From: Aequorivita sublithincola DSM 14238
Lineage (GTDB): Bacteria > Bacteroidota > Bacteroidia > Flavobacteriales > Flavobacteriaceae
NCBI RefSeq assembly: GCF_000265385.1
Contig: NC_018013.1
Span: forward strand, 3,144,501 to 3,208,500
Direction of reading: 5' to 3'
DNA length: 64,000 bases
Positions 19,601 to 28,161 of this stretch are shown here, one piece after another. The translations under genes were made by a program, and so were the position numbers. Below the pieces are notes generated by a model. The model was not told the DNA's origin. It saw only the letters and a list, made by a program, of their open reading frames with translations, and made no database searches. The stretch's first letter is position 1. Each line of letters begins with the position of its first letter.

Positions 19601-20458
19601 TTAAGAGTTTAATATTTTAAGGCACTTCGCTAAACTTTCTTTCCATTCAGGTACCAGGACATTATATGTTTTTTTAATTTTCGTTTTTTCGAGCAGAGAA
19701 AAATTAGGCCTTTTAGCTGCAGTAGGAAACTGGTCCGATGTCACTGCATTAATTATACAATTTAGGCCACTCAATCTATTTATTTCTACTGCAAATTCAT
19801 ACCAGGAAATCTCTCCTTCATTGGAATAATGAAAAAAACCAGGCACCAGATTATCAGAGGTTAGGATTTTCATAATTGCTTTTGCCAAATCTAACGCATA
19901 AGTGGGAGTGCCTATTTGATCATTTACAACACTTATACTTTCTCGTTCATTCATTAAACGCAACATAGTCTTGACAAAATTATTCCCATATTCAGAATAA
20001 ACCCAAGAAGTACGGATAATTACAGCATCGTTCAAATTGCGTTCAATTGAGAGTTCACCTCGTCGCTTTGTTTCTCCGTACCAATTAATAGGTGCTGCTA
20101 TATCATTTTCGTTATAAGGCAACTTACTTGTACCATCAAAAATATAATCTGTCGAAATATGTATTAGTTTCGAACCATTATTAGAACACCAGTGTGAAAT
20201 TGTATCTATGGCTAAATGGTTAACTTGATCAGCCAATTCTTTTTCAATTTCCGCTTTATCAACAGCGGTATATGCGCCCGCGCTTATAATGATGTCAGGC
20301 ACAGTTTTATCCAAAAAAGCGATGACTTTTGTGATATCTTCCAATGGCATCTCTTCCATATCCACAAAAATGAAATCGAATGTTGGATACTCCTTTGAAA
20401 TCTTTATAATCTCAGATCCTAATTGACCTTGGGCACCTGTAACCAAAATACGAGACAT
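19601..20458 (-). CDS. rfbD: dTDP-4-dehydrorhamnose reductase (copy 1)
   Basis: 285 residues, extended SDR. NADPH-binding loop [12 protein letters not shown] at the N-terminus, [34 protein letters not shown] with the catalytic Tyr-x3-Lys (YGETK), and [17 protein letters not shown]. It reduces the 4-keto group to give dTDP-L-rhamnose. Spacing to rfbC is five bases and to rfbA two, so copy 1 is a tight operon. Copy 2 (26566-27441) is clearly diverged from it. Confidence 0.96.
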   Translation of the reverse strand: MSRILVTGAQGQLGSEIIKISKEYPTFDFIFVDMEEMPLEDITKVIAFLDKTVPDIIISAGAYTAVDKAEIEKELADQVNHLAIDTISHWCSNNGSKLIHISTDYIFDGTSKLPYNENDIAAPINWYGETKRRGELSIERNLNDAVIIRTSWVYSEYGNNFVKTMLRLMNERESISVVNDQIGTPTYALDLAKAIMKILTSDNLVPGFFHYSNEGEISWYEFAVEINRLSGLNCIINAVTSDQFPTAAKRPNFSLLEKTKIKKTYNVLVPEWKESLAKCLKILNS

Positions 20459-20463
20459 AGTTT

Positions 20464-21009
20464 CTATAATTTAAGATTTTTATAAAATGGTAGATTTAAA
20501 TCTTTAGTCGATATCAAAGCCTCGTTTTCTGATATCTGCCAATCAATATTGAATTGGGGATCGTCAAAACGCAAACCAATTTCAGAATCCTTGTTGTAAT
20601 AATTATCACATTTATAAAAGAAAGTAGCAGATTTGCTCAACACTGAAAACCCGTGTAAACATCCTTTGGGAACAAAAAGTTGGTTCTTATTTTTCGCACT
20701 TAATTTAATTTTAAAATGTTGCAAATAGGTTTCAGAATGTGGACGAAAGTCTACAACTACATCCAAAACTTCGCCCTTAAGAACGCGTACCAATTTAGAT
20801 TGCGCATAGACTCCTTGCTGGGCGTGCAAACCCCGGATTACGCCATAGGAGGATTTGGACTCATTATCTTGAACAAAATGCACATTCAGTCCTGTTTTGT
20901 CATTAAATAGCTCCAAATTAAAACTCTCCATAAAATATCCACGTTCGTCACTGAATACCTTTGGATTAATAATAAAGCAATCCTTTATTTTAGTAGCTTC
21001 TACCTTCAT
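20464..21009 (-). CDS. rfbC: dTDP-4-dehydrorhamnose 3,5-epimerase (copy 1)
   Basis: 181 residues from the ATG at 21009, five bases behind rfbB; the longer reading frame up to 21096 would overlap rfbB and is rejected. Cupin fold: DERGYFMESFN, VQDNESKSSYGVIRGLHAQQG (the catalytic His), VLDVVVDFRPHSETY and LFVPKGCLHGFSVLS. Epimerises C3 and C5 of dTDP-4-keto-6-deoxyglucose. A paralog with the same neighbours is at 27618-28160. Confidence 0.96.
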   Translation of the reverse strand: MKVEATKIKDCFIINPKVFSDERGYFMESFNLELFNDKTGLNVHFVQDNESKSSYGVIRGLHAQQGVYAQSKLVRVLKGEVLDVVVDFRPHSETYLQHFKIKLSAKNKNQLFVPKGCLHGFSVLSKSATFFYKCDNYYNKDSEIGLRFDDPQFNIDWQISENEALISTKDLNLPFYKNLKL

Positions 21010-21014
21010 CGGGT

Positions 21015-22070
21015 TTATTGATATTGTTCCTGATAATATTTTTGATATGCTCCAGTGGTAACTCGCATCATCCATTGTTCGTTGTTTAAATACCAATCAA
21101 TGGTTTCGGATAGCCCTTCCTCAAAAGTAACGCTCGGTTTCCATCCAAGTTCTTTATTTATTTTTAAAGCATCAATTGCATAACGCAAATCGTGCCCTGG
21201 TCGATCCTTTACATAGCTAATCAATTGCTCCGCCTCACCTGCAGGTCTATTGAGTTTTTCATCCATTTGTTTGCAAAGCAATTTAACCAAATCAATATTC
21301 TTCCACTCATTAAAACCACCTATATTATAGGTTTCCTTAACCTTTCCTTTATGTAAAATAAGGTCAATGGCAATAGCATGATCCAAAACATATAACCAGT
21401 CTCTAGTATAATCACCGTTCCCATATACCGGCAGTGACTTTTTATGAATTATATTATTTATAAATAAAGGGATCAGCTTTTCAGGAAATTGGTTTGGGCC
21501 GTAATTATTGGAACAATTGGATATAATAAAGGGCAATCCGTATGTTTCTCCATACGCCCTAACAAAATGATCTGAACTCGCCTTAGAAGCAGAATATGGA
21601 GAATTTGGATCATAAGACGTTGTTTCTGTAAAAAGCCCCTCCTGTCCTAAACTACCATATACCTCATCTGTGCTAATGTGGTAGAATAGTTTTCCAGTAT
21701 AGTCTTCCTTCCAAATTCTTTTAGCAGCCTGCAAAAGATTTAGCGTTCCCATAATATTAGTTCTGGCGAAGCCCAGAGGATCTATAATGGAGCGATCTAC
21801 ATGCGACTCGGCAGCCAAATGTATTACTTGTTCAAACTGATATTTATCAAAAACCTCATCTATCGCCTTTGCATCTGTAATATCTATTTTTAAAAAATTA
21901 TAGTTTTCCTCATTCTCAATATCTCGAAGATTTTCCAGATTTCCTGCATAAGTCAAACTATCCAAATTGTATATTTGATAGTTGGGATATTTGTTTATAA
22001 ACAAGCGCACAACGTGCGAACCAATAAATCCTGCTCCGCCAGTCAATAAAATATTTTTTCTTTTCTCCAT
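21015..22070 (-). CDS. rfbB: dTDP-glucose 4,6-dehydratase (copy 1)
   Basis: 351 residues. NAD-binding GGAGFIGSHVVRLF at the N-terminus, HLAAESHVDRSI, the catalytic STDEVYGSLG segment and YSASKASSDHFVRAY (Tyr-x3-Lys), plus NCSNNYGPNQFPEKLIPL and KDRPGHDLRYAID. Converts dTDP-glucose to the 4-keto-6-deoxy intermediate. It is the first gene of rfbBCDA copy 1 and, with no other gene upstream on this strand until 22424, may begin the transcript serving the whole polysaccharide locus. Confidence 0.97.
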   Translation of the reverse strand: MEKRKNILLTGGAGFIGSHVVRLFINKYPNYQIYNLDSLTYAGNLENLRDIENEENYNFLKIDITDAKAIDEVFDKYQFEQVIHLAAESHVDRSIIDPLGFARTNIMGTLNLLQAAKRIWKEDYTGKLFYHISTDEVYGSLGQEGLFTETTSYDPNSPYSASKASSDHFVRAYGETYGLPFIISNCSNNYGPNQFPEKLIPLFINNIIHKKSLPVYGNGDYTRDWLYVLDHAIAIDLILHKGKVKETYNIGGFNEWKNIDLVKLLCKQMDEKLNRPAGEAEQLISYVKDRPGHDLRYAIDALKINKELGWKPSVTFEEGLSETIDWYLNNEQWMMRVTTGAYQKYYQEQYQ

Positions 22071-22423
22071 AAAATCACTTACTTCAAATTCCCTCTCCCC
22101 AATTTTTAAAACTTAAAGTCAAAAATTCATAAATCATTGATTCACAATATTGGAGAAATGAGAATAATTTATTTTTTGAAGCGGCAAAGATAGAAAACAC
22201 ATATCGACAAACTACCAATTTTTAGCGTTTAAATGTTAATTGTTTAATAAATACTACAGCACGGCCATAGCATCTTAAATATTAGTGGTCGAGCCTTTTA
22301 CAACATTTTCGTTTTTTGTGCCAATACAATCGAAGAAATTGACAACACTATCAGAATGGTTCTTGCGTACTTTCGGCTTTAAAATTTCTCTTTTAAACCC
22401 TCAGCCATAGCAGACCAATTTGT
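22071..22423. other. Upstream region of rfbB copy 1
   Basis: About 350 bases without a gene. It holds a likely promoter for rfbB (TATCTTTG on the minus strand at 22185-22192). The rest is AT-rich, with no repeat or clear terminator for the barrel-protein gene that ends at 22424. Confidence 0.55.
22185..22218 (-). promoter_or_regulatory. Probable promoter of rfbBCDA copy 1
   Basis: On the minus strand TATCTTTG (22185-22192) is a full match to the Bacteroidota -7 element TAnnTTTG. A TTG at 22216-22218 is 23 bases upstream, slightly far for the -33 element; another at 22208-22210 is 15 bases away. It would give a leader of roughly 110 bases before rfbB. Confidence 0.5.
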
Positions 22424-23077
22424 TTAATACCAATCTGCGTGATACTTTTTCTGCCCAAAACTATACATAATTCCAATACTCACGTTCACAAAACTCCCTG
22501 CCTCAGCGTCATAGTTGGCATTGAGGAGTTCTCCATTATAACCATAGTGTTGTTTGAAATTTCTAATATAGGTCATATCGCCAAAAAAGCTAATCCTTTC
22601 ATTTAATTTTATCTCTCCCGTAAACCCTATTAGAAAATTCCCAATATGATCCGTTCCCGAGACAGAAGAAGGTCTCGCGAAGCTCACCCCCACCCCTGTG
22701 TGAAACAGAAGGCCGATGCGCTCCCGAAGACGGTAATCTACATTTAATAATCTCCCTACATTCGCAACCCCTTCCAGTCCCACTCTATTCATGCTAATTC
22801 CCATTGTATTGTCATTCGGGTTTTCAAACCGATTAAAAGCGTAATGTCCCTTTGCTCCAAACTTTTCGGTAAACATATACCTACCTGCCAGCTCAAACTG
22901 CTTAAAGGCAATATATTTTGTACGGGATATCTCCTTCCCAGGGGATAGAGGCACATGCACTCCAGTGGTAATTTCTAAGGAAAATTTATTAAATTTAGAC
23001 TCTTGGGCAGAGGCAAGGGATCCACTCAGGATCAATAGTATAATTCCCAAGTACTTACAATAAGGCAATAAATTCAT
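22424..23077 (-). CDS. Outer-membrane beta-barrel protein of unknown function
   Basis: 217 residues with a signal peptide (YCKYLGIILLILSGSLASAQ, cleavage after the Ala-Gln). The mature part alternates hydrophobic and polar residues in about eight strands (FELAGRYMFTEKFGAKGHYAF, RLRERIGLLFHTGVGVSFA, HIGNFLIGFTGEIKL, ISFFGDMTYIRNF) and ends with a membrane-strand-like tail (VSIGIMYSFGQKKYHADWY). This is the porin-family/OmpA-barrel layout without a C-terminal peptidoglycan-binding domain. No function can be assigned. It stands alone between rfb copy 1 and the repeat array. Confidence 0.8.
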   Translation of the reverse strand: MNLLPYCKYLGIILLILSGSLASAQESKFNKFSLEITTGVHVPLSPGKEISRTKYIAFKQFELAGRYMFTEKFGAKGHYAFNRFENPNDNTMGISMNRVGLEGVANVGRLLNVDYRLRERIGLLFHTGVGVSFARPSSVSGTDHIGNFLIGFTGEIKLNERISFFGDMTYIRNFKQHYGYNGELLNANYDAEAGSFVNVSIGIMYSFGQKKYHADWY

Positions 23078-23390
23078 AGTGGGTTGGTTTTTTAAGGTTT
23101 GTTTGTTAAGGTTTGTTTTTATACCAATATTCTAAATTATAAAAAACCTCTTAAAATTGGCTTTCTATAAAATATTCAATATGGAAGGTCAAAACTAAAA
23201 ACCCTAAGCTAACAAGGCGGGTTAATTAACATTTAATTTACAAAACCTTAAGAATTCAATTTCCATATCTATTAATTATTAGATTTTTATCCCTTTTTAG
23301 CGAACTTTCTAAAAAACAAAGAAGTTAAATTAAAAATAACTTTCATGAATTCTAATTCTCAAAATAATCGCAACCCAAATCCCAAAATCT
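23078..23390. other. Upstream region of the barrel-protein gene
   Basis: About 310 AT-rich bases. A direct repeat of TTAAGGTTTGTTTG lies at about 23091-23122 just upstream of the gene. No TAnnTTTG element was found, and nothing else is recognised before the repeat array begins. Confidence 0.5.
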
Positions 23391-24420
23391 GTCATGCTGA
23401 GCGCAGTCGAAGCACCAATTAACGAATCCCAAATCCCCAAATCCCAAATCTGTCATGCTGAGCGCAGTCGAAGCACCAATTAACAAATCCCGAATTAACA
23501 AATCCCCGAATCTGTCATGCTGAGCGCAGTCGAAGCACCAATTAACGAATCCCAAATCCCCAAATCCCAAACCTGTCATGCTGAGCGCAGTCGAAGCACC
23601 AATTACCAAATCCCGAATTAACAAATCCCCGAATCTGTCATGCTGAGCGCACTCGAAGCACCAATTAAAAAATCCCAAACCTGTCATGCTGAGCGCAGTC
23701 GAAACATCAATTACCAAATCCCGAATCTGTCATGCTGAGCGCAGTCTAAGCACCAATTACCAAATCCCCGAATCTGTCATGCTGAGCGCAGTCGAAGCAC
23801 CAATTAACAAATCCCAAATCTGTCATGCTGAGCACAGTCGAAGCACCAATTAACGAATCCCAAACCTGTCATGCTGAGCGCAGTCGAAGCACCAATTACC
23901 AAATCCCAAATCCCCAAATCCCAAATCTGTCATGCTGAGCGCAGTCGAAGCAACAATTAACAAATCCCAAACCTGTCATGCTGAGCGCAGTCGAAGCACC
24001 AATTAACGAATCCCAAATCCCCAAATCCCAAATCTGTCATGCTGAGCGCAGTCGAAGCACCAATTAACAAATCCCAAATCCCAAACCTGTCATGCTGAGC
24101 GCAGTCGAAGCACCAATTAACAAATCCCAAACCTGTCATGCTGAACGCAGTCGAAGCACCAATTAACAAACCCCAAATCCCCAAATCCCAAATCTGTCAT
24201 GCTGAACGCAGTCGAAGCACCAATTAACGAATCCCAAATCCCCAAATCCCAAACCTGTCATGCTGAGCGCAGTCGAAGCACCAATTACCAAATCCCAAAT
24301 CCCCAAATCCCAAATCTGTCATGCTGAGCGCAGTCGAAGCACCAATTACCAAATCCCGAATTAACAAATCCCCGAATCCCAATAGTTTTCGGAACACAAA
24401 TTCCCAAATCTGTCATGCCC
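23391..24420. repeat. Array of 18 units (plus a partial one) built on TGTCATGCTGAGCGCAGTCG
   Basis: The conserved part is about 32 bases. It begins TGTCATGCTGAGCGCAG and ends CGAAGCACCAATTA, and occurs at about 23390, 23451, 23513, 23574, 23636, 23682, 23728, 23775, 23821, 23869, 23928, 23972, 24033, 24088, 24133, 24193, 24256 and 24317, with a partial copy at 24408. Between units is low-complexity filler (AACGAATCCCAAATCCCC, CAAATCCCGAATTAACAAA) giving two main periods, about 46 and about 61 bases. The unit has short inverted ends (TGCT...AGCA) and an inner CTG-AGCG-CAG stem. A few units carry point changes (AGCACAG, GAACGCAG, GCACTCG). Lone units of this type are known from many flavobacterial genomes; a long array is unusual. 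Confidence 0.95.
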
Positions 24421-24592
24421 TGTCTTGCCCTAAAATTTCCACTCACGGATACTTCATATCAAAGCCATAGCAAAGCCATAGCAAAGTCATTAAAACGTAG
24501 GAAAAAAGCTCTTTTTTCCTACAAATTTATATCTTGCTTTAATTCTTACATAAAAACAATGTAAACCCCTTATTTTAAAGCTAATTTAAACT

Positions 24593-24612
24593 CCCTCCCT
24601 TCGAAGGGAGGG
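24593..24612. repeat. 20-base perfect palindrome CCCTCCCTT-CG-AAGGGAGGG
   Basis: Inverted halves CCCTCCCTT and AAGGGAGGG around CG, followed by TTGGGGTGGGAT. It can form a strong hairpin on either strand. No gene ends close by on either strand, so it looks like a dispersed element rather than a terminator. A related CCCCTTTAGGGGCTAGGGGG word is at about 35535. Confidence 0.75.
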
Positions 24613-24625
24613 TTGGGGTGGGATG

Positions 24626-24721
24626 TTATTCCTGCTTTCCAATAAAATATACTAAATAAACATAACGCATCCCCAAAGCAATAAGCAATGTCAGCGAAAG
24701 CCCCATAACAAATCTGCCCAT
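24626..24721 (-). CDS. Possible 31-residue membrane peptide or gene relic
   Basis: ATG at 24721 reads a 31-residue peptide with one hydrophobic helix (GLSLTLLIALGMRYVYLVYF) and ends TAA. Just upstream on the same strand, about 24724-24845, another open stretch can be read as VNEYWVPFISWKNWIPRR, SDIPLPEGNAAEVK and INAAGVK up to a TAG, itself without a start and preceded by TAA. The composition is protein-like, unlike the repeats around it. It may be two small genes or the worn 3' part of a lost one. The family is not recognised. Confidence 0.3.
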   Translation of the reverse strand: MGRFVMGLSLTLLIALGMRYVYLVYFIGKQE

Positions 24722-25352
24722 CTATTTAACCCCTGCGGCATTTATTTTAACCTCGGCAGCATTACCTTCGGGTAATGGGATGTCACTCTTTCTTCTGGGA
24801 ATCCAATTCTTCCAGGAAATAAATGGTACCCAGTATTCATTGACTGAGGAAGCTTATAATTCGCTTAGCATAGTTGAGGCGGCTATTTAGAGGGGTTTCT
24901 TACAGATCCAGCAGAACACTACAACACTTTCCCCTAAAAACAATAACCGCGGGATAAATAAATGGTTTTTTTTCGGACTTGTTCTTTAAACCCTCCAATC
25001 CCCATGCTAAAGATTGAGAAAATCAAATATCTGAAAACTCGTTCTCCAAATAACCGTAACTAATACACTTTTTGTAACTTACAAACTACCTAACAAATAA
25101 ATAGGGCCATCTAACACTCCCTTCCCTCTTTTCCGTACTTCTTAACAGTGTTCTAAAATACAGAAAACATTAGTATCTTACTAAAATGAAATCCACCTCA
25201 ACCAAAGAAGTCAGGCAATTAAAACATCAATATTAGTAACACCACGCTATTATCTTCACCCTGTAATCAACCACTAAAACACCTGCATACTCAATCTAAC
25301 TTAATTATCAAATTATTAAGACACAAACCTAAGTCCAAAAACAAATCCCGTC

Positions 25353-25366
25353 CCGATAGCTATCGG
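25353..25366. repeat. CCGATAGCTATCGG palindrome
   Basis: A 14-base perfect palindrome in the spacer 3' of rfbA copy 2. This word is common between genes in Bacteroidota; its role is unknown, and a terminator hairpin is possible. Confidence 0.6.
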
Positions 25367-25434
25367 AACCCGAATCCCATCACCCATCTCCCGTCACTCA
25401 TCACCCCTCTAATCAAAACACTCCCATAAACCAA

Positions 25435-26307
25435 TTAGCCTCCAATAATCTTTTTAAGATAATCATAATACTCCCCTTTCATAGCACTCGTTCTGGAAGC
25501 AATCTCCTCCTTCCCAATCCATTGGGCCCGCAGTGCAACTTCTTCCAAACAGGCAATCTTTAAACCTGTTCGTTTCTCTACGGCTTTAACAAATTCTGTA
25601 GCCTCAGTTAGGGCTTCGTGGGTTCCCGTATCCAACCACGCAAATCCACGGCTCAAAATTTGCATTTTTAAAGTTCCATTACTTAAATAACTCTGGTTTA
25701 CCGTAGTAATTTCCAGCTCGCCACGGGCCGATGGTTTTACATTCCTTGCTACCTCAATTACTGAATTGGGATAAAAATACAATCCTACCACCGCAAAATT
25801 TGATTTTGGGTTTTCGGGTTTCTCGGCTATACTAATCACATTCATACTAGCATCAAACTCCGCCACTCCGTAACGCTCGGGATCATTTACATAATTGCCA
25901 AATATTACAGACTTTCTTTCCCTTGTAACGGTTTCAACGGCTTCCTTTAAGATATTTTGAAGTCCAGCACCATAAAAAATATTGTCCCCTAGCACCAAAC
26001 ATACATCGTCATTCCCGATGAATTCTTCGCCAAGAATAAAGGCCTGCGCCAAACCGTCGGGACTGGGCTGCTCTTTATAGCTAAGTTTAATTCCAAAATG
26101 GCTCCCATCGCCAAGCAGTCTTTCAAAATTCGGTAAATCATGCGGCGTAGAAATAATTAGTATATCTCGAATTCCAGCCAACATCAATACCGAAAGAGGA
26201 TAGTAGATCATCGGTTTGTCATAGATGGGCAACAATTGCTTGCTCACGGCTATGGTTAATGGATGTAGTCGGGTTCCTGAACCTCCCGCTAAAATAATTC
26301 CTTTCAT
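25435..26307 (-). CDS. rfbA: Glucose-1-phosphate thymidylyltransferase (copy 2)
   Basis: 290 residues, the same enzyme as at 18723-19598 and nearly identical over residues 1-73 ([21 protein letters not shown]). Differences gather in the C-terminal third ([40 protein letters not shown]). It is the last gene of rfb operon copy 2 but is separated from rfbD by 258 bases of mostly repeat DNA, unlike the 2-base gap in copy 1. The two rfbA genes are long direct repeats about 6.7 kb apart. Confidence 0.97.
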   Translation of the reverse strand: MKGIILAGGSGTRLHPLTIAVSKQLLPIYDKPMIYYPLSVLMLAGIRDILIISTPHDLPNFERLLGDGSHFGIKLSYKEQPSPDGLAQAFILGEEFIGNDDVCLVLGDNIFYGAGLQNILKEAVETVTRERKSVIFGNYVNDPERYGVAEFDASMNVISIAEKPENPKSNFAVVGLYFYPNSVIEVARNVKPSARGELEITTVNQSYLSNGTLKMQILSRGFAWLDTGTHEALTEATEFVKAVEKRTGLKIACLEEVALRAQWIGKEEIASRTSAMKGEYYDYLKKIIGG

Positions 26308-26565
26308 TTTATTAATTTATATTTTTATTAGTGTCCCATTAAAATATTACAAAAATCTACAGAGTCAAATCTAACAAGCATTAAATACATTTTTATAAAG
26401 TAACAGCTCGCAATTAAATTCCCCCTTGAAATTTAATAATAAATTAAGTATGCTTAATAAACTTAACCAAAGCACCAGTCTATAAAAAAGCAAGTCTTAC
26501 GTCTTTCAGCGCAGCGGTCTTACATCTTTCAGCGAAGCGGTCTTACGTCTTACAGCACAGCGGTC
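26308..26565. repeat. Gap in rfb operon 2 filled with CTTACGTCTTTCAGCGAAGCGGT-type repeat
   Basis: The right part (about 26493-26575) has three to four copies of a roughly 27-base word with the core TCTTTCAGCGAAGCGGTCTT. The last copy supplies the rfbD stop codon region (codons ATT AAG ACT TAA). The same core family fills the gap at 27505-27605. Confidence 0.8.
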
Positions 26566-27441
26566 TTAAGTCTTAATCGGACACGACTTTATATTTTCTA
26601 AACATTCCTTCAAACTATCCTTCCAATTTGGAATATTATAATTGAAATCTGTTCTTAACTTTTCTTTGCTCAACACGGAATAGGCTGGTCTTTTTGCCAA
26701 AGTTGGAAAATTTTCAGTTGGTATGGGTTCCAATTTTACGTCCAGCTTTGCAACCGCAAAAATCTCCCTTGCAAAATCGTACCAAGAAGCCACTCCTTCA
26801 TTGCTATAATGGTATGTGTCCCTTCCGCTTTTGTTATTCGAAATAAGATAGACTATAAATTGAGCCAAATCTCCGGCATAAGTAGGGGTTCCTACTTGGT
26901 CTGCCACTACACTCAAACTCTTTTTAGTTTCTGCCAAACGCAGCATAGTTTTTAAAAAATTGTTTCCAAATTCGCTATAAAGCCAGCTTGTCCTAAGAAT
27001 GAAATACTCACAATCACTTCTTCTTATCGCTTCTTCCCCCTTTAATTTTGAAAGCCCATAAACCCCAATAGGATTCGTATTATCTTCTTCTTTTAAAGGA
27101 GAAGTTTTTATTCCGTCAAAAACAAAATCGGTAGAAATATGTATTAAGCAGCTGTTGTTATCTTTGCAAAGTATTCCAAGATTTTCCGCACCTTGTGCAT
27201 TTATATCAAAAGCCGCATCTATATCCTCTTCCGCCTTATCCACCGCAGTATATGCTGCGCAATTAACAATATATGCTGGTTTGTATTTTTGAAACAATAA
27301 ATCTAAACTAGCAACATCAAGTACATCTCCTTCTTTACTTCCTAAAAAATGATATTGAAAAAGGCTTTCAGTATTGCCAACCACTTTTTTAAGTGACCAC
27401 CCCAATTGCCCATCTCCCCCAAAAATCAATACGTTTTTCAT
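26566..27441 (-). CDS. rfbD: dTDP-4-dehydrorhamnose reductase (copy 2)
   Basis: 291 residues. FGGDGQLGWSLKK nucleotide loop, [51 protein letters not shown] (catalytic YGLSK) and RTSWLYSEFGNNFLKTMLRL. It catalyses the same reaction as copy 1 but the sequence is much more different than for rfbA, so the operons are not a recent exact duplication throughout. The C-terminal residues SCPIKT run into repeat DNA at the stop codon. Confidence 0.95.
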   Translation of the reverse strand: MKNVLIFGGDGQLGWSLKKVVGNTESLFQYHFLGSKEGDVLDVASLDLLFQKYKPAYIVNCAAYTAVDKAEEDIDAAFDINAQGAENLGILCKDNNSCLIHISTDFVFDGIKTSPLKEEDNTNPIGVYGLSKLKGEEAIRRSDCEYFILRTSWLYSEFGNNFLKTMLRLAETKKSLSVVADQVGTPTYAGDLAQFIVYLISNNKSGRDTYHYSNEGVASWYDFAREIFAVAKLDVKLEPIPTENFPTLAKRPAYSVLSKEKLRTDFNYNIPNWKDSLKECLENIKSCPIKT

Positions 27442-27504
27442 TTTATTAGATAATACATAACCATTACTCTTTCAAATTTTAAAGACTACCTATAAAATAC
27501 TTTT

Positions 27505-27605
27505 CGATAAAGTCTCGCCTCTCCCAGCGAAGCAATCTTGCCTCTCGCCTCTTACAGCTTAGCGGTCTTGCCTCTTGCAGCAAAGCGATCTTGCCTCTTG
27601 CCTCT
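27505..27605. repeat. Repeat-filled gap between rfbC and rfbD copy 2
   Basis: Words CTTGCCTCTTGCAGCAAAGCG, CTCTTACAGCTTAGCGGT and CTCTCCCAGCGAAGCAAT follow one another. They share the CAGCGAAGCGGTCTT core with the repeat at 26493-26575. The array starts about ten bases behind the rfbC stop. Confidence 0.8.
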
Positions 27606-27617
27606 TTTCTCAGACTA

Positions 27618-28160
27618 TTATGAAAGCGAACTAAACAATGGCAACCCCTTATCCTTCTCAGAAACAATACGCTTTTCCAATGGAATTTGCCAATCAATAT
27701 TCAAGTCAGCATCGTTGTAAATCACACCAAATTCTGAATCTTTCTTATAAAATTCATCACATTTATAAAAAAAAGTAGCAGTTTCACTCAATACGGCAAA
27801 ACCGTGTAAAAATCCTTTAGGCACAAACAACTGTAATTTATTCTTTGCACTTAAGATAATTTCAAACTTTTCACCGTAGGTTGCCGAATCTTTTCGGGCA
27901 TCAACCACCACATCAAGCACTTCTCCTTTCAAAACTCTCACCAACTTGGCCTGAGCATAAATTCCACCTTGCGCATGCAGCCCCCGTATAACTCCGTAGG
28001 AAGAATAGGATTCATTATCCTGCACGAAAGTGGTTTTTATTCCTGTTTTTTCCTCAAATTGAATCGAGTTGAAGCTTTCCATAAAATAACCCCTATCGTC
28101 TTCAAAAACACTAGGTTTTATTATAAAACAGTCTTTTAAAAAGGTTTCTTCAACGGTCAT
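27618..28160 (-). CDS. rfbC: dTDP-4-dehydrorhamnose 3,5-epimerase (copy 2)
   Basis: 180 residues. DDRGYFMESFNSIQFEEKTG, VQDNESYSSYGVIRGLHAQGG (active-site His), VLDVVVDARKDSATYG and LFVPKGFLHGFAVLSETATFFYKCDEFY. Same cupin enzyme as at 20464-21009. One base separates it from rfbB copy 2, keeping the original tight spacing on this side, while the other side has been opened by repeats. Confidence 0.96.
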   Translation of the reverse strand: MTVEETFLKDCFIIKPSVFEDDRGYFMESFNSIQFEEKTGIKTTFVQDNESYSSYGVIRGLHAQGGIYAQAKLVRVLKGEVLDVVVDARKDSATYGEKFEIILSAKNKLQLFVPKGFLHGFAVLSETATFFYKCDEFYKKDSEFGVIYNDADLNIDWQIPLEKRIVSEKDKGLPLFSSLS

Positions 28161-28161
28161 C

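Larger units (their letters stand above)
24421..25434. other. About 1 kb intergenic stretch with palindromes and a possible gene relic
   Basis: No full gene. It holds tandem CATAGCAAAGC words (about 24460-24485), a perfect 20-base palindrome at 24593-24612, a tiny ORF and coding-like relic at 24626-24850 (listed separately), and a CCGATAGCTATCGG palindrome at 25353-25366. The end (25345-25425) is made of CCCGTC, CCCGAATCCC and CTCATCACCC words directly behind rfbA copy 2. Confidence 0.6.

Noticed and set aside
21010..21096. Longer N-terminus for RfbC copy 1
   Set aside because: It would overlap rfbB by 82 bases; the ATG at 21009 gives the normal length and matches copy 2.
23352..24184. Minus-strand ORFs of 121 and 75 residues inside the array
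   Set aside because: They only translate the repeat (CFDCAQHDRFG and similar over and over) and have no protein family character.
23391..24420. CRISPR array
   Set aside because: The units are regularly spaced, but the spacers are low-complexity variants of the same AAATCCC filler, not unique sequences, and no cas gene is in the window.
27479..27697. Minus-strand ORF of 72 residues after rfbC copy 2
   Set aside because: It is out of frame with rfbC and reads through the CAGCGAAGCG repeat; not a gene.
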